Shown: one piece after another, positions 16,577 through 24,319 of the stretch
How positions within the stretch are numbered: position 1 is the stretch's first letter
How the letters are laid out: every line of letters begins with the position of its first letter
Assembly (NCBI GenBank): GCA_016839425.1
Contig: JAEOUI010000313.1
Span: 1 to 25,500 of the forward strand
From: Promethearchaeota archaeon
GTDB taxonomy: Archaea; Asgardarchaeota; Lokiarchaeia; Sigynarchaeales; SOKP01
DNA: 25,500 bases
Direction of reading: 5' to 3'
The notes under the pieces: generated by a model
Database searches by the model: none
What the model saw: only the letters and a program-made list of their open reading frames with translations
Told to the model about the DNA's origin: nothing
Made by a program: the position numbers and the translations under genes

Positions 16577-16586
16577 TTTTTAAAAT
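16577..16586 (+). promoter_or_regulatory. TATA-like box for the small gene at 16611
   Basis: TTTTAAAATA is centred about 29 nt before the ATG at 16611, consistent with a leaderless or near-leaderless transcript. It is divergent from the PadR promoter within a 223-nt intergenic region, so PadR binding might also affect it. Confidence 0.45.
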
Positions 16587-16610
16587 AATTTTAATTTATT
16601 TTATTTATTC

Positions 16611-16892
16611 ATGGAAACAAACAAAATGAGAAGATTAAACAAGCAATTCGATAATAGGTTTATTCGTTCCTATTTATCTACTTATTTGACAAGTGCAAAT
16701 GAAAATAACTCAAGAGATATTAAAAAAATTCTTGGTAATTTGGTAAAAAATAGACAAGTTTTATTGCACTGTTCAAATATATCAAAAGAGAATTTAATAG
16801 AAATCTACGAAAATGGCTTGAAAAATTTATCATCCTTAAAAGATCTAAAGCTTGTCGAATCTAAAGACAACTTGATGTTTTTAAGCGTATAA
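16611..16892 (+). CDS. Small hypothetical protein (93 aa)
   Basis: I do not recognise this protein. It is basic in its first third (M-R-R-L-N-K-Q, R-F-I-R-S), predicted largely helical, and ends in two short strands (D-L-K-L-V-E-S, N-L-M-F-L-S-V). There is no cysteine cluster, signal peptide or membrane segment. The ATG at 16611 fits a TATA-like box about 29 nt upstream. It is transcribed divergently from the PadR operon and converges with the acidic-tail gene at 16948. The basic N-terminus would allow nucleic-acid binding, but nothing proves it. Confidence 0.55.
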   Translation: METNKMRRLNKQFDNRFIRSYLSTYLTSANENNSRDIKKILGNLVKNRQVLLHCSNISKENLIEIYENGLKNLSSLKDLKLVESKDNLMFLSV

Positions 16893-16947
16893 ATATGTAA
16901 ATAAATAAAGCTTTTTTTAATCGAAATAATGAACAATTTATAAAAAA

Positions 16948-17406
16948 TTAAATGTAATAACCTGTATGGTCCTCGTCGTAATAATCGTTATCGTCGTCGT
17001 CGTCTTTTCCTGGTCGAAAGAATTTTTCTGCTAATTTCTTGAGGATTTCAGTAGGATCTCCGTTAAGGTCTATGTCAAGATCTTTTAGATCTTTCTGATT
17101 TATGTTGATTATGCCACCATTTTTGAATGGAATGAATTTATTTTGAATGTCTCTCTCTATTTGTTCCTGTTTTTTAGCTTTTGTGGATAGCTCCTTTTTC
17201 ATGGATTCTAAAAGCTCGTTTGCAACGAGTTCTTCTAACTCTCTCGACTCAAGTTCCATGAGTGCCTCGGATCCGTGAAGTTTCGTGATCTTTTTAATGG
17301 CCTTTTCCCTTTTTAACTCTGGTATCTCGTCTATTGTATCTAATCCCAAGTAATGTATTATGTTGAGCCAATCGAGTTTAATGGTCCAAATATCTTTTTC
17401 TGACAT
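16948..17406 (-). CDS. Hypothetical protein with acidic, tyrosine-containing C-terminal tail
   Basis: I do not recognise the family. The protein (152 residues from the ATG at 17406) starts with a compact helical region (W-L-N-I-I-H-Y-L-G-L-D), continues into a long charged helix rich in Glu and Lys (about 55-105, possible coiled coil), and ends in a disordered tail with five consecutive Asp followed by N-D-Y-Y-D-E-D. Such tails often mediate protein interaction or imitate nucleic acid. An upstream TTG at 17430 is also in frame, but an A/T-rich box (A-A-A-T-T-A-A-A-A-T-A) 25-37 nt before the ATG suits a leaderless start at 17406. It is a single-gene transcript converging with the gene at 16611. 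Confidence 0.6.
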   Translation of the reverse strand: MSEKDIWTIKLDWLNIIHYLGLDTIDEIPELKREKAIKKITKLHGSEALMELESRELEELVANELLESMKKELSTKAKKQEQIERDIQNKFIPFKNGGIININQKDLKDLDIDLNGDPTEILKKLAEKFFRPGKDDDDDNDYYDEDHTGYYI

Positions 17407-17697
17407 GTTATTTGATTCGATTTTATTCAATTATTTTAATTTTGGATTGCTGTTAAAATTTATTTTTTCGAATTTCTCTAAGTTACAATATATATTTCGT
17501 CAATTTATAATTATCAATTATTTTTTATTCACTTTTCTCAAATTTAAGATTAGGTTTAAATAGAATTTAAGGCATTTTAATAATAATTTGAAATGCCAAA
17601 TTCTCAACTTTTATTTTTAAATCCCGATTAAATACAATCAAAACATTTGTTAAGAATCGCATTTCTTTGATGTTATCATTTATTTATATTGAGACAA

Positions 17698-18162
17698 ATG
17701 ATGAGAAGAAGAGACAAGGAAATTCGAGATATTGAAGAAATTGAATCCATTATAAGAAAAGCATTAGTATGCAGGCTTGGCTTATCTGACGATAATAACC
17801 CTTACATCATTCCCGTTAATTTTGGATATGAAAATGGTAGTTTATATATTCATTCCGCTCAAACAGGAAAAAAATTGGAAATTTTAAAGAAGAACAATAA
17901 TGTCTGTTTTGAATTTGACATTGATCACGAATTCGTCATGGGTGCTCCACCTTGCAAAAGTACGATGAAATTTAAGAGCGTGGTTGGAAATGGAAAAGCA
18001 ATGTTTATTGAAAATTTGGAACTTAAAAAATATGCGTTAAAGATCATTACAAACCAATATATCAAGAATAATAGTTTTGAGTTCCAAGAAGATTTGGTTC
18101 AAAAGATGACTATTATGAAAATTGATATAAAAAGCATGACAGGTAAAAAATCTGTAAATTAA
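17698..18162 (+). CDS. Pyridoxamine 5'-phosphate oxidase-like flavoprotein (NimA-like)
   Basis: This protein of about 154 residues has the split-barrel FMN-binding pattern of the PNPOx/NimA group: C-R-L-G-L near 26, P-Y-I-I-P-V-N-F-G-Y-E, L-Y-I-H-S-A-x-x-G-K-K near 50-60, and C-F-E-F-D-I-D near 74. Members bind FMN, F420 or haem and reduce small molecules such as nitroimidazoles; many are uncharacterised. The ATG at 17698 (or the next codon) is preferred over the TTG at 17689 because family members usually begin with M-R-R-x-D-K-E-I. No catalytic residue distinguishes the substrate. It stands alone on the plus strand. Proximity to a possible resistance operon is suggestive only. Confidence 0.8.
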   Translation: MMRRRDKEIRDIEEIESIIRKALVCRLGLSDDNNPYIIPVNFGYENGSLYIHSAQTGKKLEILKKNNNVCFEFDIDHEFVMGAPPCKSTMKFKSVVGNGKAMFIENLELKKYALKIITNQYIKNNSFEFQEDLVQKMTIMKIDIKSMTGKKSVN

Positions 18163-18205
18163 ATTGCACTCTTAAAAATTAATATTAAAAAAGGAAAAAA
18201 GGAAT

Positions 18206-18418
18206 TTAATAAAAATGACTTTCGAACGACTTTTCAAAGTCGTCTTCCAACTTATTTTTACCACTTTTTTCAGTTGGGTAGGGGTAATCGTCAAGGATGC
18301 TCTCTTCCTTGAAGTATGCGTTGTAAGATTTTTCGTAATCCTTATAACTCTTGCTCTTTTCTTCGGCGAATTTTTCATCCCCAAACTTATCCAATAGATT
18401 TTCATTTTGATTTGACAT
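18206..18418 (-). CDS. Small acidic hypothetical protein (70 aa)
   Basis: I do not recognise this protein. It is very rich in Asp, Glu, Lys, Ser and Tyr, with no hydrophobic core evident, and is probably disordered or a partner-binding peptide. A clear Shine-Dalgarno site (AGGTGAG, complement at 18427-18433) stands 8 nt before the ATG at 18418, which supports it as a real gene. The other open frame across the same bases has no such site and looks like a shadow. Confidence 0.6.
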   Translation of the reverse strand: MSNQNENLLDKFGDEKFAEEKSKSYKDYEKSYNAYFKEESILDDYPYPTEKSGKNKLEDDFEKSFESHFY

Positions 18419-18687
18419 TTTTTAAACTCACCTAAATGATAGTAACTACTAAAGAGAAGTTGTAATTAAAAATCAACAGTCGAATATATACATGAAAAAC
18501 CGCATATATAAGTTTTTTCCTCACCTAAAACAATCATTACTCCCGTAATAGAACAAATTATTTGAAAAACTTAGTCGAGATCGATCATCACTTTATCGAT
18601 TTCAATTGAGGCATTGCATTTACTTATTTTAAAACGGATACTATGAGCACGATAAGCTTTATTAATATTCGCGAATGGTGAAAAGGT
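18419..18687. other. Intergenic region between divergent genes
   Basis: This 269-nt A/T-rich stretch holds the ribosome site of the small acidic gene on the left and G-G-T-G-A-A-A-A-G-G-T before the SAP/SWIM gene on the right. I see no convincing RNA gene, repeat or further reading frame. Confidence 0.6.
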
Positions 18688-19626
18688 ATGAGTAGAAAAA
18701 TTGACAATAGAAAATATTTATCTTATCTTCTACAATATCCAAATGTCAACGACTTGAAGCAAATTTGCAGGGATTTTAACATCAAGGGATTCTCAAAGTT
18801 AAAAAAATCAGACTTGATAGAATTCGTTTTAGATTCCTTAGCTGAAGAGGAACTGAACGATCTTATCGAACAAAAAGAACTCGAAATCATTACTGAAGGT
18901 ATCGAGTTAGCACTCAATAAAATTAGCGGCAACGATCAAGAATTGATTTCAAACCTGAAAATTGTAAACGATAAAGAGCACGAAGTAGAGATAAACTTCA
19001 AGGGTATGAACTGGGATGTTATCTCATACTTATCAATCACGGAAGAAAACATCGACGATCCAGAACGAGATTGCGATTGCAGGATTGGTTCGGCATTGGG
19101 ATTATGCAGTCATTTTTGGGTTGGATTCATATTTTCTCTAAAACGGGGTTGGTTCGATCTTAAAAATTGGAACTTGACAAAACTGCCTAAAGATTTTCAG
19201 AAAAAGATTGACGCAATTAAAATACTTGAAAATGAAGAGGCTCAGGGTGGAAAAGAATTTAGACTCATTGATGAAAGTTCAGAAGATTCCATTCTTGGTA
19301 ATTTCATTGATAAGAGCATTACGATTTACGATGGGACAGTAGAAGAATTGGAAAGGAAAGAGCAGGATTTCCAAGGAAATATCTCTGTCTATTATCTAGT
19401 AAAACTAACGGGAGCACGGATTGGCCCAAGAGTTCAAAAAAAAAGCGATTTTAAAGAAGAGGCCATCGTTACCTTAGATGCTTTAAATCTTAGAATAAGT
19501 GATAAGCTTCACGACGATATTGATTTGAAAAAAAACAATCGTGTAAGTGGAAATGGAAAGCTCACAAAGGATAATTTTCTTAAAATGAATGTTGTAAAGA
19601 ACATTAGAAAGCTCGTGAAACTATGA
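18688..19626 (+). CDS. SAP/Rho-N-like plus SWIM zinc-finger protein
   Basis: The 312-residue protein begins with a SAP/Rho-N/HeH-like helical element (L-K-Q-I-C-R-D-F-N-I-K-G-F-S-K-L-K-K-S-D-L, about 23-43), a fold that commonly binds nucleic acids. A SWIM zinc finger follows with the ligands Cys129, Cys131, Cys140 and His142 (C-x-C-x8-C-x-H). The C-terminal part (about 215-312) is rich in predicted strands and basic near the end, and could be an OB-like domain; that is inference. SWIM fingers bind DNA or proteins and occur in archaeal proteins linked to DNA repair. GGTGA about 8 nt before the ATG supports the start. It is followed at 19652 by a small hairpin and then the nicotinate phosphoribosyltransferase gene under its own promoter. 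Confidence 0.75.
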   Translation: MSRKIDNRKYLSYLLQYPNVNDLKQICRDFNIKGFSKLKKSDLIEFVLDSLAEEELNDLIEQKELEIITEGIELALNKISGNDQELISNLKIVNDKEHEVEINFKGMNWDVISYLSITEENIDDPERDCDCRIGSALGLCSHFWVGFIFSLKRGWFDLKNWNLTKLPKDFQKKIDAIKILENEEAQGGKEFRLIDESSEDSILGNFIDKSITIYDGTVEELERKEQDFQGNISVYYLVKLTGARIGPRVQKKSDFKEEAIVTLDALNLRISDKLHDDIDLKKNNRVSGNGKLTKDNFLKMNVVKNIRKLVKL

Positions 19627-19651
19627 CTAAATAAGACCATTAAGATTTTGG

Positions 19652-19669
19652 ATCTTCTTTCAAGAAGAT
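19652..19669. repeat. Inverted repeat between SWIM gene and NAPRTase gene
   Basis: ATCTTCTT-TC-AAGAAGAT is a perfect 8-bp inverted repeat with a 2-bp centre, 25 nt after the SWIM-gene stop and about 28 nt before the TATA-like box of the next gene. It could be an operator for the NAD-salvage gene or part of a terminator. No long T-run follows it, which favours the former slightly. Confidence 0.4.
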
Positions 19670-19696
19670 TGAAATTCTTCATTTAAACACGCATTT

Positions 19697-19706
19697 TTTT
19701 ATATTT
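19697..19706 (+). promoter_or_regulatory. TATA-like box of the nicotinate phosphoribosyltransferase gene
   Basis: TTTTATATTT is centred about 26 nt before the ATG at 19728, predicting a leaderless transcript and favouring that ATG over the GTG at 19719. Confidence 0.55.
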
Positions 19707-19727
19707 GAAAATACTCTTGTGTATATA

Positions 19728-21140
19728 ATGAATTACGACTACTCTTTGCTAACGGATTTTTATCAATTGACTATGGCTAATGCCTACCTCGAAAAAGGAT
19801 TGGCAAGCAAAAGGGCAGTTTTTGACATGTTTTTTCGCAAAGCTCCATTTAAAGGCGTATACGCAGTGTGTTATGGAATAAATAACGCCATCAAGGATTT
19901 GTGTTCAATGAAATATTCTGAAGAATCGATCCTCTTTCTACAAGAAAAGAATATGTTTTCGGACGATTTTTTGGATTATTTAGCGCATTGGGATTGTCAA
20001 TTGACCATTCGTTCGATCGATGACGGTCGTATTGTCTTTCCCTACGAGCCATTACTCGAAATAGAGGGGCCCCTCATTCAATGTCAGCTTGTGGAAACTT
20101 ATCTTCTCAATACCATTAATTTTTCTACCTTATGTGCCACGAAAGCTAATCGGATGTGGTTAGCGTCGGGAAAGCAACCTATATTGGAGTTTGGCTTGCG
20201 AAGGGCTCAAGGTCCTAATGGAGGGCTGAAAGCAAGCGAAGCTGCGATGGTGGGAGGCTTTGCGGGCACATCCAATGTTCTTGCTGGAAAATGTTTCGAT
20301 ATAGATATCTCGGGAACCCAGGCTCACTCTTGGGTAATGGCGTTTGAATCAGAATTAGACGCGTTTCGCGCTTATGCCGATGTGTATCCCGATTCCTGCC
20401 TGTTGTTAATTGACACCTACGATATAATAGAAGGGTGCAAGAACGCAATCATAATAGGCAAGGAGCTAAAAAAAAAGGGAAAAAAATTATTAGGTGTACG
20501 AATCGACTCTGGCGATTTAACCTATTTCAGCAAGGAAGTTCGAAAATTACTAGATGATTCTGGCTTTAAAGACGCAAAGATCGTTGCGTCCAACGACATT
20601 GATGAACATTTAATTACCGAGATTAGGAATAACGGGGGAAAAGTGGATGTATGGGGTATTGGTACTAAGTTAGTAACCTGCTTCGACGACCCTGCCTTAG
20701 GGGGCGTGTACAAGCTCGTCTCGTTGGATGGAAACCCGAAAATAAAAATCGCAAGCGAAGTTGAAAAAATGACAATTCCCTCTAAAAAAAATCTATTCCG
20801 TATTTACGACGAAAACGATGTAATGACGGGAGACATTATGGAGCTTATCGAAAAAAATACTATTAAAAACGATGTCGTGTACGATCCGCTCAATCCCATG
20901 AGAAATTATAAAATTTCAAACCCTTCACGAATCGAATCGTTATTGACACTGAAAATGAAGAATGGAAAACTAACTAAACCTCTAGGTGAATGGCCTGAGG
21001 CGAGAAGAGCTATGGAAGAAGACGTGAAACACCTTTCGGAGGACTCAAAACGACTTCTTTCTCCAAAAGCTTATAAAGTAAGTATAAGCAAGTCCTTACA
21101 TGATCTAAGAACGGATTTAATAGAGGAATATTCTAAATAA
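19728..21140 (+). CDS. pncB: Nicotinate phosphoribosyltransferase
   Basis: The enzyme (470 residues from the ATG) joins nicotinate and PRPP to nicotinate mononucleotide, with ATP use, in NAD salvage. Family motifs are clear: L-L-T-D-F-Y-Q-L-T-M-A-N at the N-terminus, F-G-L-R-R-A-Q-G-P-N-G-G near 155-166, G-T-S-N-V-L-A-G near 180, and the phospho-accepting histidine His200 in S-G-T-Q-A-H-S-W. Next come G-V-R-I-D-S-G-D-L in the phosphate-binding barrel and V-W-G-I-G-T-K-L near 310. The length is normal for the longer NAPRTase form. The GTG at 19719 is in frame, but the TATA-like box at 19697 favours a leaderless ATG at 19728. It appears monocistronic, with an inverted repeat just upstream as a possible operator. 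Confidence 0.93.
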   Translation: MNYDYSLLTDFYQLTMANAYLEKGLASKRAVFDMFFRKAPFKGVYAVCYGINNAIKDLCSMKYSEESILFLQEKNMFSDDFLDYLAHWDCQLTIRSIDDGRIVFPYEPLLEIEGPLIQCQLVETYLLNTINFSTLCATKANRMWLASGKQPILEFGLRRAQGPNGGLKASEAAMVGGFAGTSNVLAGKCFDIDISGTQAHSWVMAFESELDAFRAYADVYPDSCLLLIDTYDIIEGCKNAIIIGKELKKKGKKLLGVRIDSGDLTYFSKEVRKLLDDSGFKDAKIVASNDIDEHLITEIRNNGGKVDVWGIGTKLVTCFDDPALGGVYKLVSLDGNPKIKIASEVEKMTIPSKKNLFRIYDENDVMTGDIMELIEKNTIKNDVVYDPLNPMRNYKISNPSRIESLLTLKMKNGKLTKPLGEWPEARRAMEEDVKHLSEDSKRLLSPKAYKVSISKSLHDLRTDLIEEYSK

Positions 21141-21218
21141 ATAAATATTTTGTAAAACGCTTGTGATCTCAAAAAGTATGTTTCATTAATCACCTTATAC
21201 TTTCCTATTTTTGGGAAA

Positions 21219-21464
21219 ATGGTTAGATATAATTCTTTTTTTCCAGCCAATGAGAAGAAGCTTCTCTTAAAACCTCACGATTCTCGTTTTGAAGCCTTCT
21301 ATAATGAACTAAGCAAGATCAATGATAAAGAAAAAGCAGTATCGAAGCAGTATCCATCGCAAGGAGTTTTAAAGGCGAAAAACAATATGCAACGGAAACG
21401 AGGCAATCCTCTAGTCTTCTTTACTACATCAAAACAAATCAATGGAAAGAAAAAAAAAAGATAA
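21219..21464 (+). CDS. Small basic hypothetical protein, possibly frameshifted at poly-A
   Basis: The 81-residue frame opens at an ATG with T-T-A-T-A-C about 20 nt upstream and ends just after a run of ten A (21450-21459) with the residues K-K-K-K-R. Removing one A would extend the frame through 21577, adding about 38 residues that are basic in the same way (R-K-V-K-H-F-K ... V-K-G-G-K). Either this is one gene with a frameshift or sequence error, or a short gene followed by chance coding. I do not recognise the family. The composition would suit a nucleic-acid-associated protein, but this is weak. Confidence 0.35.
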   Translation: MVRYNSFFPANEKKLLLKPHDSRFEAFYNELSKINDKEKAVSKQYPSQGVLKAKNNMQRKRGNPLVFFTTSKQINGKKKKR

Positions 21465-21622
21465 GGAAGGTCAAGCATTTTAAAATGCCATTTTATGGAA
21501 AAAACAAAATCCTTTCTTCTCTTAACAGGCGTGGATTTAAGGAGCATACGCTTCCGAGTGTGAAAGGTGGTAAATAAAGAAAGGCTTAAAAAGTATAAAA
21601 GACTACTTATTTAAAAAGTACA

Positions 21623-21650
21623 AATTATTTATTTGTATAAATAAATAATT
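21623..21650. repeat. 28-bp perfect palindrome upstream of the Tes-like gene
   Basis: AATTATTTATTT-GTAT-AAATAAATAATT is a perfect inverted repeat with 12-bp arms and a 4-bp centre, about 80 nt before the radical SAM start codon. Just upstream, TTAAAAAGTA occurs twice (21586-21595 and 21611-21620), exactly 25 bp apart. The elements may form an operator/promoter region for the lipid gene, although arms made only of A and T can arise by chance. Confidence 0.5.
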
Positions 21651-21729
21651 AATCGATTAAGTAATTTTTTTACAAAAAACGATTTTTTATTAAAAAAAAA
21701 TAAAACAAAATTAAATGTGATAATTCAAC

Positions 21730-23496
21730 ATGTATCATATTGACGGAAGCGACTATTTAAAAACACCATACTACGCCAAGACTCGTTCGGTTTGCCCTGA
21801 ATGCTTGCAACCGATTAACGCGGAGATTGTCGAAGAGAACGACGAAATTTTTATGAAAAAGACATGCCCTGAACACGGCGATTTTACTGACAAGATTTCT
21901 TCCAGCGCTAAGTATTACAAGTGGACTCATTACGCCCAAAGAAACGAGAAGGGCGAAGTAGAATGGGAGTTTCTCAAAAATGGCGAGGCTAACCCTCCTG
22001 ATTGCGAAGTTACTGATATGAGGGGATGTCCGTATAATTGTGGCTTGTGCACAGAACACTTATCTACCTGTCAACTGGCACTCATAGACTTGACTAACCG
22101 CTGCAATTTTGCCTGCAACTTCTGCTATGCAAATGTGAAAAAAGCAGGATACTGGATCGAACCCTCGCTTGAAGAAATCGACAGGATCATGACACATTTT
22201 AGGAGTAAGCCCTTACCTCCCGTTGCGATAATGTTTACGGGCGGTGAACCAACGGTAAGAAAAGATTTTCCTGAAATTTGTAAAATGGCCAAAGATCACG
22301 GTTTTAAGGAAGTGATTGTTGCAACCAACGGTTATGGCTTTCAAAAAAAGAACGGCGGCTTGGAATGGACCAAGCATGTTTACGAAATGGGTTTAGACAC
22401 GCTTTATTTTCAATTTGATGGTATAAACAATGCAACCTATGAAAAAACTCGTGGCATTAAAAATTTAATGGCATACAAGCAAAGAGTTATTGATAATTGC
22501 AGAAAAGCGGGACTTTCATCCGTAGTTTTAGTTGCCACCATCGCTAAAGGAATAACTGACTTAGAAGTCGGAAATATTATTCAATACGCTATAGATAATA
22601 TAGATGTCGTGAGAGGTATCACGTTCCAACCCGTGTCGTTGTGCGGTCGTATCACGCACGAGGAAATGACTAATCTTCGAATTACGAATGCCGATGTTAT
22701 TAAGGAAGTTGACAAGCAGACAAGAGGTAAAATTGGTATTGAAAATGCATGGTATCCACTCTCTACAATCACGGAATTAGGAAGAATTATTGCGTATCTT
22801 GCTGATGTAGAACCCGTAGAGTTTACGTGCCATCCTGATTGTGGATTTGCTACCTATATGGCATTGGATCCTACCACGAGTGAAATGATTCCTATTATGG
22901 ATTATTTTGATCCGTTAAAAATAATCGATTTTGCTAATAAATTCTGGGAAAAAATTAAGCACAAGGAGAAAAAACCAATTAGCGTTTTTACTCCATTATT
23001 CGATAGTATTGGTGGAGTTGGTAAGGGTATTGGCGAAATGCTCGATAAGGGTTTAAACTCGCTTGATAAAGCTCAATTAAGAGCTCGATTCCTCTTAGGA
23101 GTACTTCAATATACCAAGAAACCTGGAAAGTTAATGGAAATGTTCAGCAGATTGCTGATTAATGGTGATTGGGAATCTGTAAGTGCTTTTACGCACGGAT
23201 CGCTTTTAATTGCAAGTATGCATTTCCAGGACGCTTACAACTTTAATGCAGAACGAGCAAAAAGGTGCATAGTCCACTTTGGCGTAGCGATGCCCGATGG
23301 TAGCGTTAAAGAATGTTCTTTCTGTACGATGAACACATTCCATCGAGAAGGAATTGAAAAGCAAATTGCCAAGAAAATCACCGAAAAAGTTGAAAACGAA
23401 TTTGATACTACTACTGGCATGAGATACGACGACATTCCAATGCAGACCGGAATCGCTCAGAATGGTGGAATCAAAAAGAAAGAAGAAGAACAATAA
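21730..23496 (+). CDS. tes: Radical SAM enzyme, tetraether lipid synthase (Tes/MJ0619) type
   Basis: Tes joins two archaeol-type chains by carbon-carbon bonds to form membrane-spanning tetraethers. This 588-residue protein has the Tes layout: a rubredoxin-like N-terminus with Cys22, Cys25 and Cys46 (C-P-E-C ... C-P-E-H-G), a second cysteine group at 100-114 (C-P-Y-N-C-G-L-C ... C), the radical SAM triad Cys125/129/132 (C-N-F-A-C-N-F-C-Y-A), G-G-E-P (171-174) for SAM binding, and a C-terminal cluster region (R-C-I-V-H-F ... C-S-F-C). M-H-F-Q-D-A-Y-N-F near 497 is also Tes-like. It is longer than the Methanocaldococcus protein (about 500 residues); much of the excess is a helical stretch near 400-490 and a charged tail. 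Other MJ0619-group activities cannot be excluded. A small gene follows 15-21 nt downstream. Confidence 0.85.
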   Translation: MYHIDGSDYLKTPYYAKTRSVCPECLQPINAEIVEENDEIFMKKTCPEHGDFTDKISSSAKYYKWTHYAQRNEKGEVEWEFLKNGEANPPDCEVTDMRGCPYNCGLCTEHLSTCQLALIDLTNRCNFACNFCYANVKKAGYWIEPSLEEIDRIMTHFRSKPLPPVAIMFTGGEPTVRKDFPEICKMAKDHGFKEVIVATNGYGFQKKNGGLEWTKHVYEMGLDTLYFQFDGINNATYEKTRGIKNLMAYKQRVIDNCRKAGLSSVVLVATIAKGITDLEVGNIIQYAIDNIDVVRGITFQPVSLCGRITHEEMTNLRITNADVIKEVDKQTRGKIGIENAWYPLSTITELGRIIAYLADVEPVEFTCHPDCGFATYMALDPTTSEMIPIMDYFDPLKIIDFANKFWEKIKHKEKKPISVFTPLFDSIGGVGKGIGEMLDKGLNSLDKAQLRARFLLGVLQYTKKPGKLMEMFSRLLINGDWESVSAFTHGSLLIASMHFQDAYNFNAERAKRCIVHFGVAMPDGSVKECSFCTMNTFHREGIEKQIAKKITEKVENEFDTTTGMRYDDIPMQTGIAQNGGIKKKEEEQ

Positions 23497-23517
23497 TTAC
23501 AATTAAGGTGAATGAAA

Positions 23518-23784
23518 ATGGAAACAATCGATCCTGAAACTGGATTAAAAATTAGAAAAGCAACCGAACTGAGAAATACGACAGCTCAACAATATCAAGA
23601 TGCAATGATGAAACGAGTCGAACAACTTGGCAAGAAAGGTGATCCTGTCAAAAGTAATGCTGAAAATATGATCGTAAAAACATTGTCAGGTTTACTTGAC
23701 TTCAAGATCAAGCTCGACGATATGCTTGGTGATAACAAGGATAAAATACATAAAGCATTTGAAAACCTACTCTTGACATTCTAA
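23518..23784 (+). CDS. Small helical protein downstream of the Tes-like gene
   Basis: This 88-residue protein is of a family I do not recognise. It is predicted to be almost entirely helical, with a mixed-charge first half and an amphipathic C-terminal helix (L-L-D-F-K-I-K-L-D-D-M-L, F-E-N-L-L-L-T-F). AGGTGA lies 6 nt before the ATG at 23518, so this start is preferred over the ATG at 23512, which would abut the ribosome site. The short gap to the radical SAM gene implies one transcript, and a role as a partner or substrate-positioning factor of the lipid synthase is possible. No metal ligands or membrane segment are visible. Confidence 0.7.
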   Translation: METIDPETGLKIRKATELRNTTAQQYQDAMMKRVEQLGKKGDPVKSNAENMIVKTLSGLLDFKIKLDDMLGDNKDKIHKAFENLLLTF

Positions 23785-23930
23785 AACTAAATTTATTATT
23801 ATTTTACTATTTTTACTATTATTTATTATTGCTTCAAAATTAGATTTTAGGTCTAGTTAATTCTCAATTGAAATCTTTATTAATTTCAATAAATGATAAT
23901 TAAATATTAACCTTAATTTAAAGACAAAAT
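23785..23930. other. A/T-rich intergenic region
   Basis: This stretch holds T-rich tracts soon after the stop codon of the small gene that could end transcription, and nothing else that I can support. Confidence 0.5.
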
Positions 23931-24319
23931 ATGGATCGATATGGTAGTCATACAAGGAGTTGTTTATTCTATTTATCGCTAATAATTATCAGAGCAATGA
24001 CAGCGGGATAATTCAGAATTTTAATTGCTGCTGGCTATATTGATCAGTCTGTAATAGTGGTCTTGTTTCTCTCAGTAATAGCGACCGCAATAGCATTGAT
24101 TGCAATCTTATATGTCGTTGGAATAAAATTAAAAAATATTAAATACAAAAATGTTCCATATCTGATGGATCCGTCTATATGCCTCCTTTTCAAGTTACTC
24201 CACGGTTCGCTCCTTATCAAGCATTAATTGACCTTAACCCACAAATTGTCTGTCCTAATTGCCAGAACCCATTAACTCCTGAAAATCAGTTTTGTGGAAA
24301 TTGTAGATATAAAAAATAA
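23931..24319 (+). pseudogene. Degraded membrane protein with C-terminal zinc ribbon
   Basis: An ATG at 23931 opens a frame stopped by TAA at 24009-24011. The same frame then continues with a convincing transmembrane helix (S-V-I-V-V-L-F-L-S-V-I-A-T-A-I-A-L-I-A-I) followed by basic residues (K-L-K-N-I-K-Y-K-N). Near a run of five A (about 24147-24151) the coding sense seems to move to another frame, which reads through a proline-rich linker to a zinc ribbon (C-P-N-C-Q-N-P-L ... F-C-G-N-C) and stops at 24319. One TM helix plus linker plus C-terminal zinc ribbon is a common archaeal architecture, so the pieces probably belong to one gene with two lesions. Alternatively these are two tiny genes, or the lesions are sequence errors. 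Confidence 0.5.

Noticed and set aside
18172..18405. A basic 77-codon frame overlapping the small acidic gene
   Set aside because: It lacks a ribosome site, while the overlapping frame at 18206-18418 has a good one; its basic composition looks like a frame-shifted copy of acidic codons.
21299..21547. An 82-codon minus-strand frame
   Set aside because: It reads the A-run as poly-Phe and has no ribosome site or TATA-like box; the plus-strand frame is the better, though weak, candidate.
21480..21600. tRNA or other structured RNA gene in the gap before the Tes-like gene
   Set aside because: No cloverleaf with T-arm consensus could be built; the G/C-containing patch reads better as a basic peptide frame.
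8275..24011. TAA decoded as an amino acid (both the UvrA and zinc-ribbon genes have an internal TAA)
   Set aside because: Most intact genes in the window end in TAA at family-typical lengths, so general recoding is not possible, and no local recoding signal is evident.
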